From the NCBI GenBank assembly GCA_020438865.1, contig JAGQTU010000017.1:1-59803 (forward strand): a stretch of 59,803 nucleotides of DNA. Direction: 5' to 3'. The notes beneath the pieces are model-generated. The model made no database searches. It had not been told where the DNA came from and saw nothing but the letters and a program-made list of their open reading frames with translations. Origin of the DNA: Mycobacterium sp. GTDB taxonomy: Bacteria; Actinomycetota; Actinomycetes; Mycobacteriales; Mycobacteriaceae. Each line of letters begins with the position of its first letter. Positions within the stretch are counted from its first letter, which is position 1. The position numbers and the translations under genes were made by a program. Of the stretch, positions 15,907 through 25,576 are shown piece after piece.

Positions 15907-17403
15907 GTGCCGCTGAACCTGTCCAACCGGGACCAGAACTCCGGGCATTTTTTCTACAACCGCCGGCTGCGCGCTGCGATCACACGGTTCTCGGTGCGCA
16001 TGAAGCACGACGACCGCAAGCAGCAGGCCGCCGTCGTGCTGTCGATCGTCTTCGTGCTGATCGGCTGCGGGTGGATGGCCTTGCTGCACTTCATGAAGCC
16101 CGCCGGCCTGGTGGGGCAGTCGCCGATCATCGGCAACCGGGACACCGGTGCGCTCTACGCGAAGATCGACGACCGGCTGTACCCGGCGCTCAACCTGACC
16201 TCCGCCCGCCTTGCGACCGGCAGCGCAACCGGCCCCGTGTGGGTGAACGCCACCGAGATCGCCAAGCATCCGACCGGACCGATGATCGGCATCCCCGGCG
16301 TGCCCGATGATCTCAGCGTCGCGGCCAACCCGGTTTCGGCCTGGTCGGTGTGTGACACCGCACCGGAGCGTGGCAGCGGTGAGCGGCCGACCGTCACCGC
16401 CATCGCGGGGGAGCTCTCCCGGGGCGGACGCGCCGCTCCGATGCGGCCGACACAGGCGATCCTCGCAACGCATCACGACCAGACCTACCTGATCTGGAAC
16501 GGCCGGCGCGCAGCCATCGATCCTAACGACCGGCGAGTCACGTTCAACCTCGGCGTCGACCCGGGGACCACCCGGCCGGTGGAGATCTCCAACGCGCTCT
16601 TCGATGCCATCCCGGCGACCGAACCCCTTGCCATACCGGACATTCCGGGTGCTGGGGACCCCTCGCAGTTGTTGCCGGACTCGGTGGTGGGCCGTGTCTT
16701 GGAAACCCGGGACGCTGACGGCAGGGTCAGCGGCTTATACGTGTTGCTGCCCAACGGCGTGCAGAGGATCACCGGTTTCGTCGCCGATCTGTTGCGCACC
16801 GCCGACAGCCAGGGGGTCAGTGCACCGCAGTTGGTGTCGCCCGACAAGCTCATCGACATTCCACAGGTCGAGGTCCTCGACGTCGGCTTCTATCCGACGG
16901 GGAGGCTGGAGTTCATTGATAGCGAGGCCAATCCGGTGACCTGCGTAGGCTGGCAGAAGCAGTCCACCGATCGGCAGGCCGCCGTCAGCGTCGTCAGCGG
17001 CCGCGGGCTGCCGACCCCACAGGCCATGGACTCCCACATCGTGCGACTGGTCCGAGACAGCCGCGATCCCGAATCGGTGGAGGCCGATCAGACCCTGATG
17101 CTGCCCGGTGCGGCCAACTTCGCGGCGTCCACCAGCGGGGTGGCCACGTCCGACACCCGCGAGAGCCTTTACTGGGTCTCACCGCAGGGTGTGCGGTACG
17201 GGATCGAGTGGGATCAGAACACGTTGCAGGTGTTGGGCATCGACCCGCGCCGCGCCGTCCAGGCCCCCTGGCCGATGCTGCGGATCTTCGCCGCCGGCCC
17301 GGCCATCAACCGGGCAACCGCCCTGCTCGCCCGCGACCGCATCCACGCCGGGGGAGTGGTGGCGCCCGTCGGTGCGGCCGGTCAGCAGACCACGGGAAGG
17401 TAG
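15907..17403 (+). CDS. eccB: Type VII secretion protein EccB
   Basis: 498-residue EccB-family membrane protein. A basic cytoplasmic N-terminus is followed by one membrane helix at about residues 41-62 and a large outer domain. C149 and C346 match the spacing of the conserved disulfide pair in EccB of ESX-1. The family normally sits in the periplasmic part of the ESX membrane complex together with EccC, EccD and EccE. Length fits EccB1/2/5. The start is a GTG with a purine-rich CGGGAG about nine bases upstream. EccC begins two bases after its stop. No EccD, EccE or MycP is encoded nearby, which is unusual. Confidence 0.92.
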   Translation: MPLNLSNRDQNSGHFFYNRRLRAAITRFSVRMKHDDRKQQAAVVLSIVFVLIGCGWMALLHFMKPAGLVGQSPIIGNRDTGALYAKIDDRLYPALNLTSARLATGSATGPVWVNATEIAKHPTGPMIGIPGVPDDLSVAANPVSAWSVCDTAPERGSGERPTVTAIAGELSRGGRAAPMRPTQAILATHHDQTYLIWNGRRAAIDPNDRRVTFNLGVDPGTTRPVEISNALFDAIPATEPLAIPDIPGAGDPSQLLPDSVVGRVLETRDADGRVSGLYVLLPNGVQRITGFVADLLRTADSQGVSAPQLVSPDKLIDIPQVEVLDVGFYPTGRLEFIDSEANPVTCVGWQKQSTDRQAAVSVVSGRGLPTPQAMDSHIVRLVRDSRDPESVEADQTLMLPGAANFAASTSGVATSDTRESLYWVSPQGVRYGIEWDQNTLQVLGIDPRRAVQAPWPMLRIFAAGPAINRATALLARDRIHAGGVVAPVGAAGQQTTGR

Positions 17404-17405
17404 CG

Positions 17406-20400
17406 ATGTCCAAGAGGGGATTCGTCCGCGATTCTCGCACCACGGCCACGCCGGTGCCACCCGCACGGGTGATCGTGGCGCCGCCGCTGGCGTTGCCCGA
17501 ACGCGAGCCACGCAACATCCTGCTGATGATCGCGCTACCCGCAGTGCTGGTCGGCATCATCGGAACGCTGGTGGTGATGTACACCTCGGGTGTCCGATCG
17601 TTGCAGTCCGGCTTCTTTCCGATGATCGGCCTCGTCGGGTTCGGCGCACTGATGTTCAGCGGCCGCTTCGGCCGCGGGCGCCGGATCAGCTGGGGTGAGC
17701 AGGAGAAGCAACGGCGGATCTATCTGCGTCAGCTCGACGAGGACCGCGACGAGGTGCAGCGTGCGGCGCAGGAGCAGCGCCGCAGCCAGCTCTTCCTGCA
17801 CGCCGACCCGCTCCGGCTCGACACCGTGATCGGCGGCCCGCGAATGTGGGAGCGCCGGCCGGCCGACGCCGACTTCCTCGACGTGCGGCTGGGCATCGGC
17901 GTCCAGTCCACCGCCGATTCGGCGGTATCCCTGCAGTGGCCCGAAGTGCCCATCGCGGAGGAGCTGGAACCGGTGACGGGGCGGGCGTTGCGCGACTTCA
18001 TCCTGGAGCAGAGCAAGATTCGCGGCATAGGCAAGGTGCTCAGCCTGCGCTCCCGGCCCGGGTTCAGCTTCGTAGCGGAGGACCCCGACGAGTTGCACGC
18101 GCTGATGAGATCGGTGCTGTGCTCGCTGGCGGTCTACCACAGTCCGGGCGAGGTGAAGCTCATGGTCGTCACCCGCCATCCCGAGTTGTGGTCGTGGCTG
18201 GTGTGGCTGCCGCACAACCAGCACGACGAGATGTTCGATGCATGCGGCCTGCGCCGGCTGGTGTTCAGCTCGCCCACCGAGCTGGAGGAGGCCCTCGACT
18301 CCGAACTGCACCGCAAGGGCCGGGGACCCTGGACGGCGCAGGGCGGGTCCACGCCGACGACGATGCCCTCACCGATGGAGGCCGCCTCGGGAGGTGCGCT
18401 GGGCCCGCACTGGGTGATCGTCGACGACAACGTCGGCACCCCTGAGCAGTGGGAGGTCGTCACCGGACAGAAGGGCATGGCCGGGATCACGGTGCTCCGG
18501 CTGGCGACCCGGCCGGGCATCGGAGTCGGATTCACCGACGCCGACCAGCGTTTCGAATTGCGCGACGGCAGGCTGCGGCACCGGGGCGGCTTCTACGCCG
18601 TGGCCGACACGCTGGCCGAGAGCACCGCCGACCGGTATGCGCGCGCACTGGCCCGCTGGTCACCGATGACGGCCGGCGAGCTGTCGGAGACCGACAGCCA
18701 GGGAGCGGAGCTGTTGCGTGCGCTGGGCATCACCGACCCGCGCCGGCTCGACGTCGACCGGCTGTGGGCGGAGAGCCGGGGCCGGGGCGACCCCCGCTGG
18801 GCGATGGTTCCCGTGGGGGTCAAGCCGGGCGGCGAATTGCAACACGTGATCCTGCGCGCAAAAGACTTCGGCGGCTTCGGCTTTCACTCCGTCGTGATCG
18901 GGACGTCCGGCTCGGGCAAGTCGGAGTACTTCCTGGCGCTGTGCAACGGCATCGCCCTGACGCACTCACCCGAGAGCTTCATCGTCATCTTCGTCGACAT
19001 GAAGTTCGAATCGGCGGCCCAGGACCTCGAGGGGCTGCCGCACGTGGCCGGGTCGTTGTCGAACCTCGGTAAGGACGACCGGCACCTCGCCCAGCGGATG
19101 CGCAAGGCCGTCGACGGGGAGATCGCGAGACGCTACCGGCTGTTCAAGCAGGCCGGGGCACGGGATGCCAACGAGTACGAGGAGATGCGGCTGGCCGGCC
19201 GGGACCTCGAGCCGGTGCCGATCCTGCTGGTGATCATCGACGAGTACCTCGAGCTGTTCCACCACCACCCTGAGTGGATCGACCTGGTGATCCACATCGG
19301 CCAGGAGGGTCGCGGCTGCAACGTCTTCTTCACCCTGGGCGGCCAACGGCTGGACCTGTCGTCGCTCAGTAAAGCGAAGAGCAACATCGCCTTTCGGGTC
19401 GCCCTGCGTGCGGAGACCGCCGAGGATTCCCGCGACGTCATCGGCAGCGACGCCGCCCTGCACCTGCCTTCCAAGGAGAACGGATACGCCCTGCTGAAGG
19501 TTGGGCCGCGGGATCTGGAGCAGTTCCGGTGCTTCTATGTGTCGGCGCCGTTCGTGGTCCCCAGGAAGACGTTGAGCACCGACCGGACCGTCGATGTCAG
19601 CTTCACCCGGCCCCGCCCACTGACATGGGAGTACCAGCCGCTGAGCGACGAGGACAGCGCCGCGCTGGCGGCGGCCGACGAACCGGCCGCGCCCGACGAA
19701 TTCCTTTACCACTCAGATGGATTCAGGAAGAAGAAACTGCTCGACGTTATCCGTGAATCCCTGGTCGCACACCCGGCCAGGGTGCCACACCAGATCTGGC
19801 TGCCGCCGCTGGAGGTGGGAGAGACCGCCGACGCGTTGGTGCAACGCTGGCGCGGCAAGCCGTGGTGGGTGGACTATGGCGAGAATCCGGGCCTGGTCTT
19901 TCCCGTCGGCGTCGAGGACTTTCCGGAGGAGCACGCCCAGCGGGTGCACGTCATCGACGCCGAGATGGACAACGTCATGGTTGTGGCCACCGCTCAGCGG
20001 GGGAAGTCGACCACCCTGATGACGCTCATCACCACCGCCGCGCTGATGTACCGACCGGAACGGGTGACGTTCTACTGCATCGGGGCGTCGCTGTACCCGG
20101 TGGAGAACCTGCCGCACGTCGCCGGTGTCGTCGGCGTATCCGATATCGAGGGGGTGTCCCGCACGCTGGCCACCGTCGAGTCGCTCATCCGGGCCCGAGA
20201 GGCGTCGTTCAAGCGCCACCAGATGGACGTCTCGGAGTTCCGTGAGCGCCGCTTCGGTGTGGCCGGCGGGGACGGCAACGACCCCGACGACAAGTTCGGT
20301 GACGTGTTCCTGGTGATCGACAACTTCGGCGACCTCTACGACAAGGACGGCGCGATGGGCGACCGCACGATCGCGGCTGCGCGGCAGGGCCTTTCCTACG

Positions 20401-21473
20401 GGGTACACGTGATGACCAGCGCCAGCGGGTGGCTGGTCGGCCAGAAGCAAGCCCTGTTGAACGTCTCCAACGCCCGCATCCAATTGCGGTTGAGCAACCC
20501 CGACGAGACGCAGATGGGCAGCGGCATGGAACACCGGCGGGCGGCGCGGCACACCCTGGACCGCCCCGGCTTCGGCGTGACACGGGCCGGGCAGGAACTC
20601 GTCATCGGCCTGCCCGAGATCATCGGGCCGGACGGTCAGCGGGTTCCCGCCCGCGACGTCGGCGCGGTGATCACCGCCCAGACCGGGGCGGGCAGGGTCG
20701 AGACGCTGGCGCGGCTACCGCAGCGCGTTGGGCTGCGCGCGGTGCTCGCCGCCTACCCGGACACCGAGGCTCTCGACATCCCGTTCGCGATGGGGGAGAG
20801 CGCGTTGCAGCCGCTGGCGCTGGCCGGTCGCCGGGTGCCCAACATGTTGGTGGTCGGGCGCCAGGGCTGCGGAAAGACCAGCACGCTGGCCGCTTTCGGA
20901 CAGGCGATCGCCGCGCGGCTCTCGCCGGACGAGGCACAGATCACCATCATCGATCCGAAGACGACGCTGATCGGGCGGATCCGCGGGCCGCAGGTACGGG
21001 CATACGCCTACACCCCCGACGACATCGATCAGGTGCTCGACGAGTTGGCCGCCGTCATGCGTGACCGCCTCCCACCCTCGGGGCTGAGTCAGGAGGAACT
21101 GCTCACCCGCACCTCCTGGCGGGGTCCGCATCACTTCGTGCTCATCGACGACGAGCAGGAGTTGCGGCCCAACGGCGTGTTGGGCAAGCAGGCGGCGACT
21201 GCGCCGTTGTGGGGGCTGATCGAGCGCAGCCGCGAGATCGGCCTGCACGTGATCGCGACCCGGCTTCCCGGCAACTGGGCGGGCGTCTCGGCGATGAGTC
21301 CGTTCCTGCAGAAGCTGACCGGTTCCCGCGCCCCGACGTTGTTCATGGACAACGACCCGCAGACGGTGAAGGTGTTCGGCCGGGTCAGCGCCCAGCAACT
21401 GCCACCGGGCCGGGGGGTTCTGGTGACGACCGACGGTGCGATGGAAGGCATTCTGGTCGCCGCCCCGGAATGA
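17406..21473 (+). CDS. eccC: Type VII secretion ATPase EccC (three ATPase domains)
   Basis: 1355-residue FtsK/SpoIIIE-type motor. Two membrane helices (about residues 38-59 and 66-85) lead to three ATPase domains. Domain 1 has Walker A GTSGSGKS (K505) and a Walker B ending in IIDEY. Domain 2 has ATAQRGKS (K867) and VFLVIDNF, where the usual Glu after the Asp is absent. Domain 3 has GRQGCGKT (K1157) and FVLIDDEQE. In ESX systems domain 3 binds the C-terminal signal of WXG100/PE substrates and domain 1 powers transport. All key residues of domain 1 are present and there is no frameshift, so the gene looks active. It is a single undivided EccC, not split as in ESX-1. The operon ends here. Confidence 0.93.
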   Translation: MSKRGFVRDSRTTATPVPPARVIVAPPLALPEREPRNILLMIALPAVLVGIIGTLVVMYTSGVRSLQSGFFPMIGLVGFGALMFSGRFGRGRRISWGEQEKQRRIYLRQLDEDRDEVQRAAQEQRRSQLFLHADPLRLDTVIGGPRMWERRPADADFLDVRLGIGVQSTADSAVSLQWPEVPIAEELEPVTGRALRDFILEQSKIRGIGKVLSLRSRPGFSFVAEDPDELHALMRSVLCSLAVYHSPGEVKLMVVTRHPELWSWLVWLPHNQHDEMFDACGLRRLVFSSPTELEEALDSELHRKGRGPWTAQGGSTPTTMPSPMEAASGGALGPHWVIVDDNVGTPEQWEVVTGQKGMAGITVLRLATRPGIGVGFTDADQRFELRDGRLRHRGGFYAVADTLAESTADRYARALARWSPMTAGELSETDSQGAELLRALGITDPRRLDVDRLWAESRGRGDPRWAMVPVGVKPGGELQHVILRAKDFGGFGFHSVVIGTSGSGKSEYFLALCNGIALTHSPESFIVIFVDMKFESAAQDLEGLPHVAGSLSNLGKDDRHLAQRMRKAVDGEIARRYRLFKQAGARDANEYEEMRLAGRDLEPVPILLVIIDEYLELFHHHPEWIDLVIHIGQEGRGCNVFFTLGGQRLDLSSLSKAKSNIAFRVALRAETAEDSRDVIGSDAALHLPSKENGYALLKVGPRDLEQFRCFYVSAPFVVPRKTLSTDRTVDVSFTRPRPLTWEYQPLSDEDSAALAAADEPAAPDEFLYHSDGFRKKKLLDVIRESLVAHPARVPHQIWLPPLEVGETADALVQRWRGKPWWVDYGENPGLVFPVGVEDFPEEHAQRVHVIDAEMDNVMVVATAQRGKSTTLMTLITTAALMYRPERVTFYCIGASLYPVENLPHVAGVVGVSDIEGVSRTLATVESLIRAREASFKRHQMDVSEFRERRFGVAGGDGNDPDDKFGDVFLVIDNFGDLYDKDGAMGDRTIAAARQGLSYGVHVMTSASGWLVGQKQALLNVSNARIQLRLSNPDETQMGSGMEHRRAARHTLDRPGFGVTRAGQELVIGLPEIIGPDGQRVPARDVGAVITAQTGAGRVETLARLPQRVGLRAVLAAYPDTEALDIPFAMGESALQPLALAGRRVPNMLVVGRQGCGKTSTLAAFGQAIAARLSPDEAQITIIDPKTTLIGRIRGPQVRAYAYTPDDIDQVLDELAAVMRDRLPPSGLSQEELLTRTSWRGPHHFVLIDDEQELRPNGVLGKQAATAPLWGLIERSREIGLHVIATRLPGNWAGVSAMSPFLQKLTGSRAPTLFMDNDPQTVKVFGRVSAQQLPPGRGVLVTTDGAMEGILVAAPE

Positions 21474-21480
21474 TGACGTC

Positions 21481-22131
21481 TCAGCGGTCCAGGAACCGAA
21501 CATGTTTATCGACGCTCTCCCGCCCGACCCGCAGTGCGTTGCCGGCGAACCCGGGATCGGGGTGGCCGATCGCGAGCCCGCACAGGATGGACAACTCGGC
21601 CGGGATGTCGAGTTGCTCGGCCACGATGTCCGGGTAGCCGGCGATCGAGACCTGAACGCAGGTTCCGATGCCGCGGGCGGTCAGCGCCAGCACCAGCGTC
21701 TGCAGGAACATCCCCACACCCATGCCGTCGACGATGCCGAAGTCGCGGTGCATGCAGACCACGCCCGCCACCGGCGCCCGGAAGAACTCCCAGTTGCGCA
21801 ACACGGCGCGCCGGCGAGCCTGGGCGTCGTCCCGGGCGATGCCCATGGCGCCGTACACCTGCGCGCCGAGTTCGCGCCGCAGGTGCGCGAACGCCTCGGG
21901 GAGCCGGGGCACCCGGGGCGATTCCGAGTCGGCCTTGGCCAATAGCGCGGCCACCAGGCGGTTGCGCGCGGCGCCGGTGGCCAACACCAGCTGCCATGGC
22001 TGCACGTTCGAGTTCGACGGGGCGCGCATCGCAAGCTCGAGCGATTCGTCGATCAGTTGCGCGGGCACCGGGTCGGGCAGGAACATCCGCGTCGAATGCC
22101 TGGCCCGGATGGTTTCGTCGAGGTCATACAC
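21481..22131 (-). CDS. Nitroreductase-family flavoprotein
   Basis: 216-residue FMN-dependent oxidoreductase of the nitroreductase fold. It begins with the typical RARHSTRMFLPDPVP segment and RAPSNSNVQPWQLVLA, the FMN-binding Arg/Ser/Asn region; the C-terminal part has the dimer-forming GIGTCVQVSIAGYPD motif. Substrates in this family are quinones, nitroaromatics or other electrophiles reduced with NAD(P)H. The GTG start is preceded by GGGGGTG. It converges on the eccC stop with seven bases between, so it marks the end of the EccB/EccC unit. Confidence 0.83.
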   Translation of the reverse strand: MYDLDETIRARHSTRMFLPDPVPAQLIDESLELAMRAPSNSNVQPWQLVLATGAARNRLVAALLAKADSESPRVPRLPEAFAHLRRELGAQVYGAMGIARDDAQARRRAVLRNWEFFRAPVAGVVCMHRDFGIVDGMGVGMFLQTLVLALTARGIGTCVQVSIAGYPDIVAEQLDIPAELSILCGLAIGHPDPGFAGNALRVGRESVDKHVRFLDR

Positions 22132-22204
22132 GGGGCACCCCCAGCGGACGCGGTAAACGCATACGGTCGATACCGACACTAACCAGCCCACCTCCGGAGT
22201 CGTC

Positions 22205-22984
22205 ATGAACCTAGACCTGGACGGCAAGACCGTCGTCGTGACTGGCGCCAGCCGGGGCATCGGACTGGCCATCACCCGTCGGTTCGCCGAGGAGGGTGCC
22301 CGCGTCGTCGCCGGGGCGCGAACCATCTCCGGGCCGCTCGCCGAACTCGCCACCAGCGCAGCGGTCGAACCCGTCGCCGTCGACCTCGCCGGGCCCGACG
22401 GCCCGGGGCGGCTGATCGGCGCGGCCGGCGGCCGGATCGATGTGCTGGTGAACAACGTCGGCATCGCCACGCCAAGGCTGCATGGCTTCGCCGCGATCAC
22501 CGACGAGATGTGGCTGGAGACGTTCAACCTCGATGTCCTGGCGACGGTGCGCGCAATCCGCGCCGCGCTGCCCGCCATGCTCGGCGGTGACGGCGCGGTG
22601 ATCGTCAACATCGGTTCGGTCAATGCCCGCCTGCCGGACCCGATGGTGGTGGACTACTCCGCGGCGAAGGCCGCGTTCGACAATCTCGGCAAGGCGCTGT
22701 CAAAGGAGTTCGGCAAGAACGGCATTCGGGTCAACACCATCGACCCCGGCCCGGTCGGTACGGACCTGTGGCTCGGAGCCGACGGGGTGGCGACGCGACT
22801 GGCATCGGCGAACGCGATGTCGGCCGACGACGTCGTCAGCGCCGCCGCGGCGAACACCGTCACCGGGCGATTCACCACGCCCGAGGAGGTCGCCGACCTC
22901 GCACTGGTCCTGGCCAGCGACCGATTCGCCAACATCACCGGCGCCAACATCGTCATAGACGGCGGGATGATCCCAACGGTATGA
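22205..22984 (+). CDS. Short-chain dehydrogenase/reductase (SDR)
   Basis: 259-residue classical SDR. The cofactor motif TGASRGIG is at residues 14-21, NNVG lies in the next beta strand, and the catalytic Tyr-x-x-x-Lys is YSAAK. The C-terminus ends in NIVIDGGMIPTV. A GGAG lies five bases before the ATG. Its stop overlaps the next ATG (ATGA), so it is coupled to a quinone-oxidoreductase-like protein. The pair faces the nitroreductase gene divergently. The substrate is unknown; secondary alcohols or beta-hydroxy compounds are usual. Confidence 0.87.
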   Translation: MNLDLDGKTVVVTGASRGIGLAITRRFAEEGARVVAGARTISGPLAELATSAAVEPVAVDLAGPDGPGRLIGAAGGRIDVLVNNVGIATPRLHGFAAITDEMWLETFNLDVLATVRAIRAALPAMLGGDGAVIVNIGSVNARLPDPMVVDYSAAKAAFDNLGKALSKEFGKNGIRVNTIDPGPVGTDLWLGADGVATRLASANAMSADDVVSAAAANTVTGRFTTPEEVADLALVLASDRFANITGANIVIDGGMIPTV

Positions 22985-23919
22985 CCACAACCGCGACCAT
23001 GACCGCACTGCGGGCCCACCGGCGCGGCGGGCCGGAGGTGCTGGTCATCGAGCAGGCACCCGTTCCGGTGGCCGGTCCCGGCGAACTGCTCGTCGCGGTT
23101 CACGCCGCGGCGATCACCTTCGACGAACTGCTCTGGGACGAGACCTGGCAGCGCGACGGTATCGACCGGACACCGATCGTCCCGTCCCACGAGTTCGCCG
23201 GCGAAGTCGCCGCGGTGGCACCCGATGTGACCGGGGTGACCGTCGGCGACCCGGTGTACGGGACGGTGCCGTTCGATCGGGACGGCGCCGCCGCCGAATT
23301 CGTCGTGGTGCCAGCCGGATACGCGGCCGCCAAGCCCCGCACCGTCACCGACGTCGAGGCGGCCGCGGTACCGCTGCCGGCGCTGACCGCGCAGCAGGCG
23401 TTGTTCGATCACGCCGATGTCCGCACCGGTGAGCGGGTGCTGGTTCTCGGCGGCACCGGTGGTGTCGGGGTCTATGCCGTCCAGTTTGCGGCCGCCGCAG
23501 GCGCCGAGGTGACGGCGACCGCGCGGCGGGGCTTCGACTATCTGCGCGATCTCGGGGCGAATCGGGTGATCGATGTCCGCGCCGCCGATCCCACCGCCGA
23601 ACCGGGTGGCTACGACGTGGTGATCGACACCGTCGGCGGCGACACCCTGGACCGGTCCTATGCGTTGGTGCGCCGGGGCGGCCGGCTGGTCACACTGCAG
23701 ACACCTCCCGACCAGACCGAGGCGCAGCGGCGGGGCATCACCGCGATGTTCTTCATCGTCGAAACCGACACCGTTCAGCTCGATCGGCTCGCGGAGTTGA
23801 TCGATCATCGGGGGCTGCGGGTCACGGTGGCCGGGACCTTTCCGCTGCGCGACGGCGCCGCCGCCTATGCCAGCCGGTTCCGCGGGGTGGGGCCGGGTAA
23901 GACCGTCCTGATCATCTGA
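22981..23919 (+). CDS. NADP-dependent MDR oxidoreductase (zinc-free)
   Basis: 312-residue medium-chain reductase. The N-terminal GroES-like domain lacks the catalytic zinc ligands of alcohol dehydrogenases (ELLWDETW at the usual position), and the nucleotide fold has VLVLGGTGGVGVYAVQFA. This makes it a quinone oxidoreductase-like or enoyl reductase-like enzyme using NADPH. The start overlaps the SDR stop by four bases, so both are probably made together and may act in sequence on a carbonyl compound. Confidence 0.85.
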   Translation: MTTTATMTALRAHRRGGPEVLVIEQAPVPVAGPGELLVAVHAAAITFDELLWDETWQRDGIDRTPIVPSHEFAGEVAAVAPDVTGVTVGDPVYGTVPFDRDGAAAEFVVVPAGYAAAKPRTVTDVEAAAVPLPALTAQQALFDHADVRTGERVLVLGGTGGVGVYAVQFAAAAGAEVTATARRGFDYLRDLGANRVIDVRAADPTAEPGGYDVVIDTVGGDTLDRSYALVRRGGRLVTLQTPPDQTEAQRRGITAMFFIVETDTVQLDRLAELIDHRGLRVTVAGTFPLRDGAAAYASRFRGVGPGKTVLII

Positions 23920-23922
23920 TTC

Positions 23923-25485
23923 TCAAGCGAATTCGGCGGCCAGGCTCTTCTTGTCGACCTTCTCGCCGGCGATCGTCGGCAGCGGCTGCTCGCGAATCAG
24001 CCAACGGGTGGGCACCGCGAAGTACGCCACGACGCGACGCAGATGCTCGACCAACTCGTGTTCGGTGGGCGGCCGGCCGTCTACGCGGTACACCACGACC
24101 GCCGCGAGTTCCTCCCCCAGATCGGGGTGTGGCAGGCCGATCGCGGCCGCCTCGACCACGGCCGGATGGCTCAGCAGCGCCTCCTCGACGTGCGGGCAGG
24201 CGATGTTCTCCCCGCCGCGGATCACCATGTCCTTGCTGCGCCCGTCGATGAACAGGTAGCCCTCGGCATTGAGGTGCCCGAGGTCGCCGGTGTGCAGCCA
24301 GCCGCCGGAATCGACCGGGCCGCGCTCGATTCCGACGTAACCCAGCATCACCGTGGGGGAGCGGACCAGCACCTCCCCGACCCCGGACTCGTCGGGGTCG
24401 AGGATCCTCAGCTCGACGGTCGGGTAGGGCCGACCGACCGAGGACGGGTATTCGGCCAGGTCGGCGCCGCCGGCGACGGTGAAGAACCCGGCGCCCTCGG
24501 TCATCCCCCAGGTGTTGGCCAGGCCGCGCCCCTGCAGCTGCGGCAGTTTGCGGGCCATCCGCTCCAGCAGCGCCGGTGACACCGCGGCGCCGCCGAGCGG
24601 AAAGGCACGCAGGCTGGACAGATCATAGGAGTCGAAGTCGGGGTGCTCGAGGATGCGCACCGCCATCGTCGGAACGCCGCCCCAGCGCTGCACACCCTCG
24701 CGTTCGATCAGGGCGAGCACCTCGCCCGGGTTGAACCGGCCGGTGTTGAGAACGATCCGGCCGCCGGTGATCACCTGGGTCAGCAGGGTCGCCAGGGCGC
24801 CGACATGGAACATCGGTGTGCAGACCAGGTTGACCTGTTGCGGGGCTTGCGGATTCAGCAGGTGCGGCAGTTGCCGGGAACGGACCAGGACGTTCTGCTG
24901 GTTGGCCACCAGGCCGCGGAACGACAGTTCCACCCCCTTGGGCATGCCCGAGCTGCCGGAGGTGAACAGGATCGCGGCCGGGTCGTCCTCGGTGTGCGGC
25001 TCGGGAAGCGCCGGGGGAGCCTCGGCGAAGCCGCCGAAGCAGGAGCCGAAGTCGGCGACGTCGAGCACCGGCACGTCGGCGGGCACCGCCGGGTCGTCGG
25101 TGATCACCGCGACGGGGTCCACCAGCGCGATCGAGTGCTCCGCCTCCCGGGGGCTCCACCACCGGTTGCCCAACACCGGCACCGCGCCGACCGCCCAGAT
25201 CGCGAACAGCGCCACCGCCCAGTCGGGGCTGTTGTAGGCCAGCAGCACGATCCGCGCGCCGGGCCGCACACCCAACGGCTCGAGCCGCGCCCGGGCGGTG
25301 TCGACGGCGGCGAAGAACTCGCCGAAGCCGATCCGCCGCTCGCCCTGCACCACGAAGGTGCGGTTCACCCACCGCTGCGCACCGGTGAACAACTCGGCGA
25401 AGGTGCGGGGCCGCCGGGGGTAGACCAGGCCGGGATGACCGGCGTAGTGCGCCTCGGCGACGTCCTCGCCCCAGGGAGATTGCAC
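23923..25485 (-). CDS. AMP-dependent acyl-CoA synthetase (FadD-like)
   Basis: About 520-residue adenylate-forming ligase. The P-loop ILFTSGSSGMPKGVE, the NTWGMTEG motif, the GWLHTGDLG motif and the C-terminal lysine region (GEKVDKKSL) are all in order. It should activate a carboxylate to its CoA thioester. The start is taken as the GTG eight bases after TAAACT, a -10-like hexamer, without a ribosome site, which fits a leaderless mRNA; the frame is open for another 40 residues upstream, so the start is uncertain. It is transcribed divergently from the carboxylesterase. Confidence 0.86.
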   Translation of the reverse strand: MQSPWGEDVAEAHYAGHPGLVYPRRPRTFAELFTGAQRWVNRTFVVQGERRIGFGEFFAAVDTARARLEPLGVRPGARIVLLAYNSPDWAVALFAIWAVGAVPVLGNRWWSPREAEHSIALVDPVAVITDDPAVPADVPVLDVADFGSCFGGFAEAPPALPEPHTEDDPAAILFTSGSSGMPKGVELSFRGLVANQQNVLVRSRQLPHLLNPQAPQQVNLVCTPMFHVGALATLLTQVITGGRIVLNTGRFNPGEVLALIEREGVQRWGGVPTMAVRILEHPDFDSYDLSSLRAFPLGGAAVSPALLERMARKLPQLQGRGLANTWGMTEGAGFFTVAGGADLAEYPSSVGRPYPTVELRILDPDESGVGEVLVRSPTVMLGYVGIERGPVDSGGWLHTGDLGHLNAEGYLFIDGRSKDMVIRGGENIACPHVEEALLSHPAVVEAAAIGLPHPDLGEELAAVVVYRVDGRPPTEHELVEHLRRVVAYFAVPTRWLIREQPLPTIAGEKVDKKSLAAEFA

Positions 25486-25536
25486 AGCGGCCGAGTTTAG
25501 CCTCGACCCACCGGTGGGACGATTTCGCCGCCGGGG

Positions 25537-25554
25537 CGGTACTCTGGAGTACCG
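25537..25554. promoter_or_regulatory. 18-bp perfect palindrome in a divergent promoter region
   Basis: CGGTACTCTGGAGTACCG has 8-base arms around TG. It lies between the divergent acyl-CoA ligase (52 bases away) and carboxylesterase (23 bases away). It contains TACTCT, a possible -10 for the esterase. The symmetry and position suggest an operator for a dimeric regulator that is not encoded beside it. Confidence 0.5.
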
Positions 25555-25576
25555 GATCGAAAGGGGGTCGACCACC

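Noticed and set aside
17406-21473. EccC as an FtsK or plasmid-transfer ATPase
   Set aside because: Two N-terminal helices, three ATPase domains and the adjacent EccB fit EccC only; FtsK has a single motor domain and four helices.
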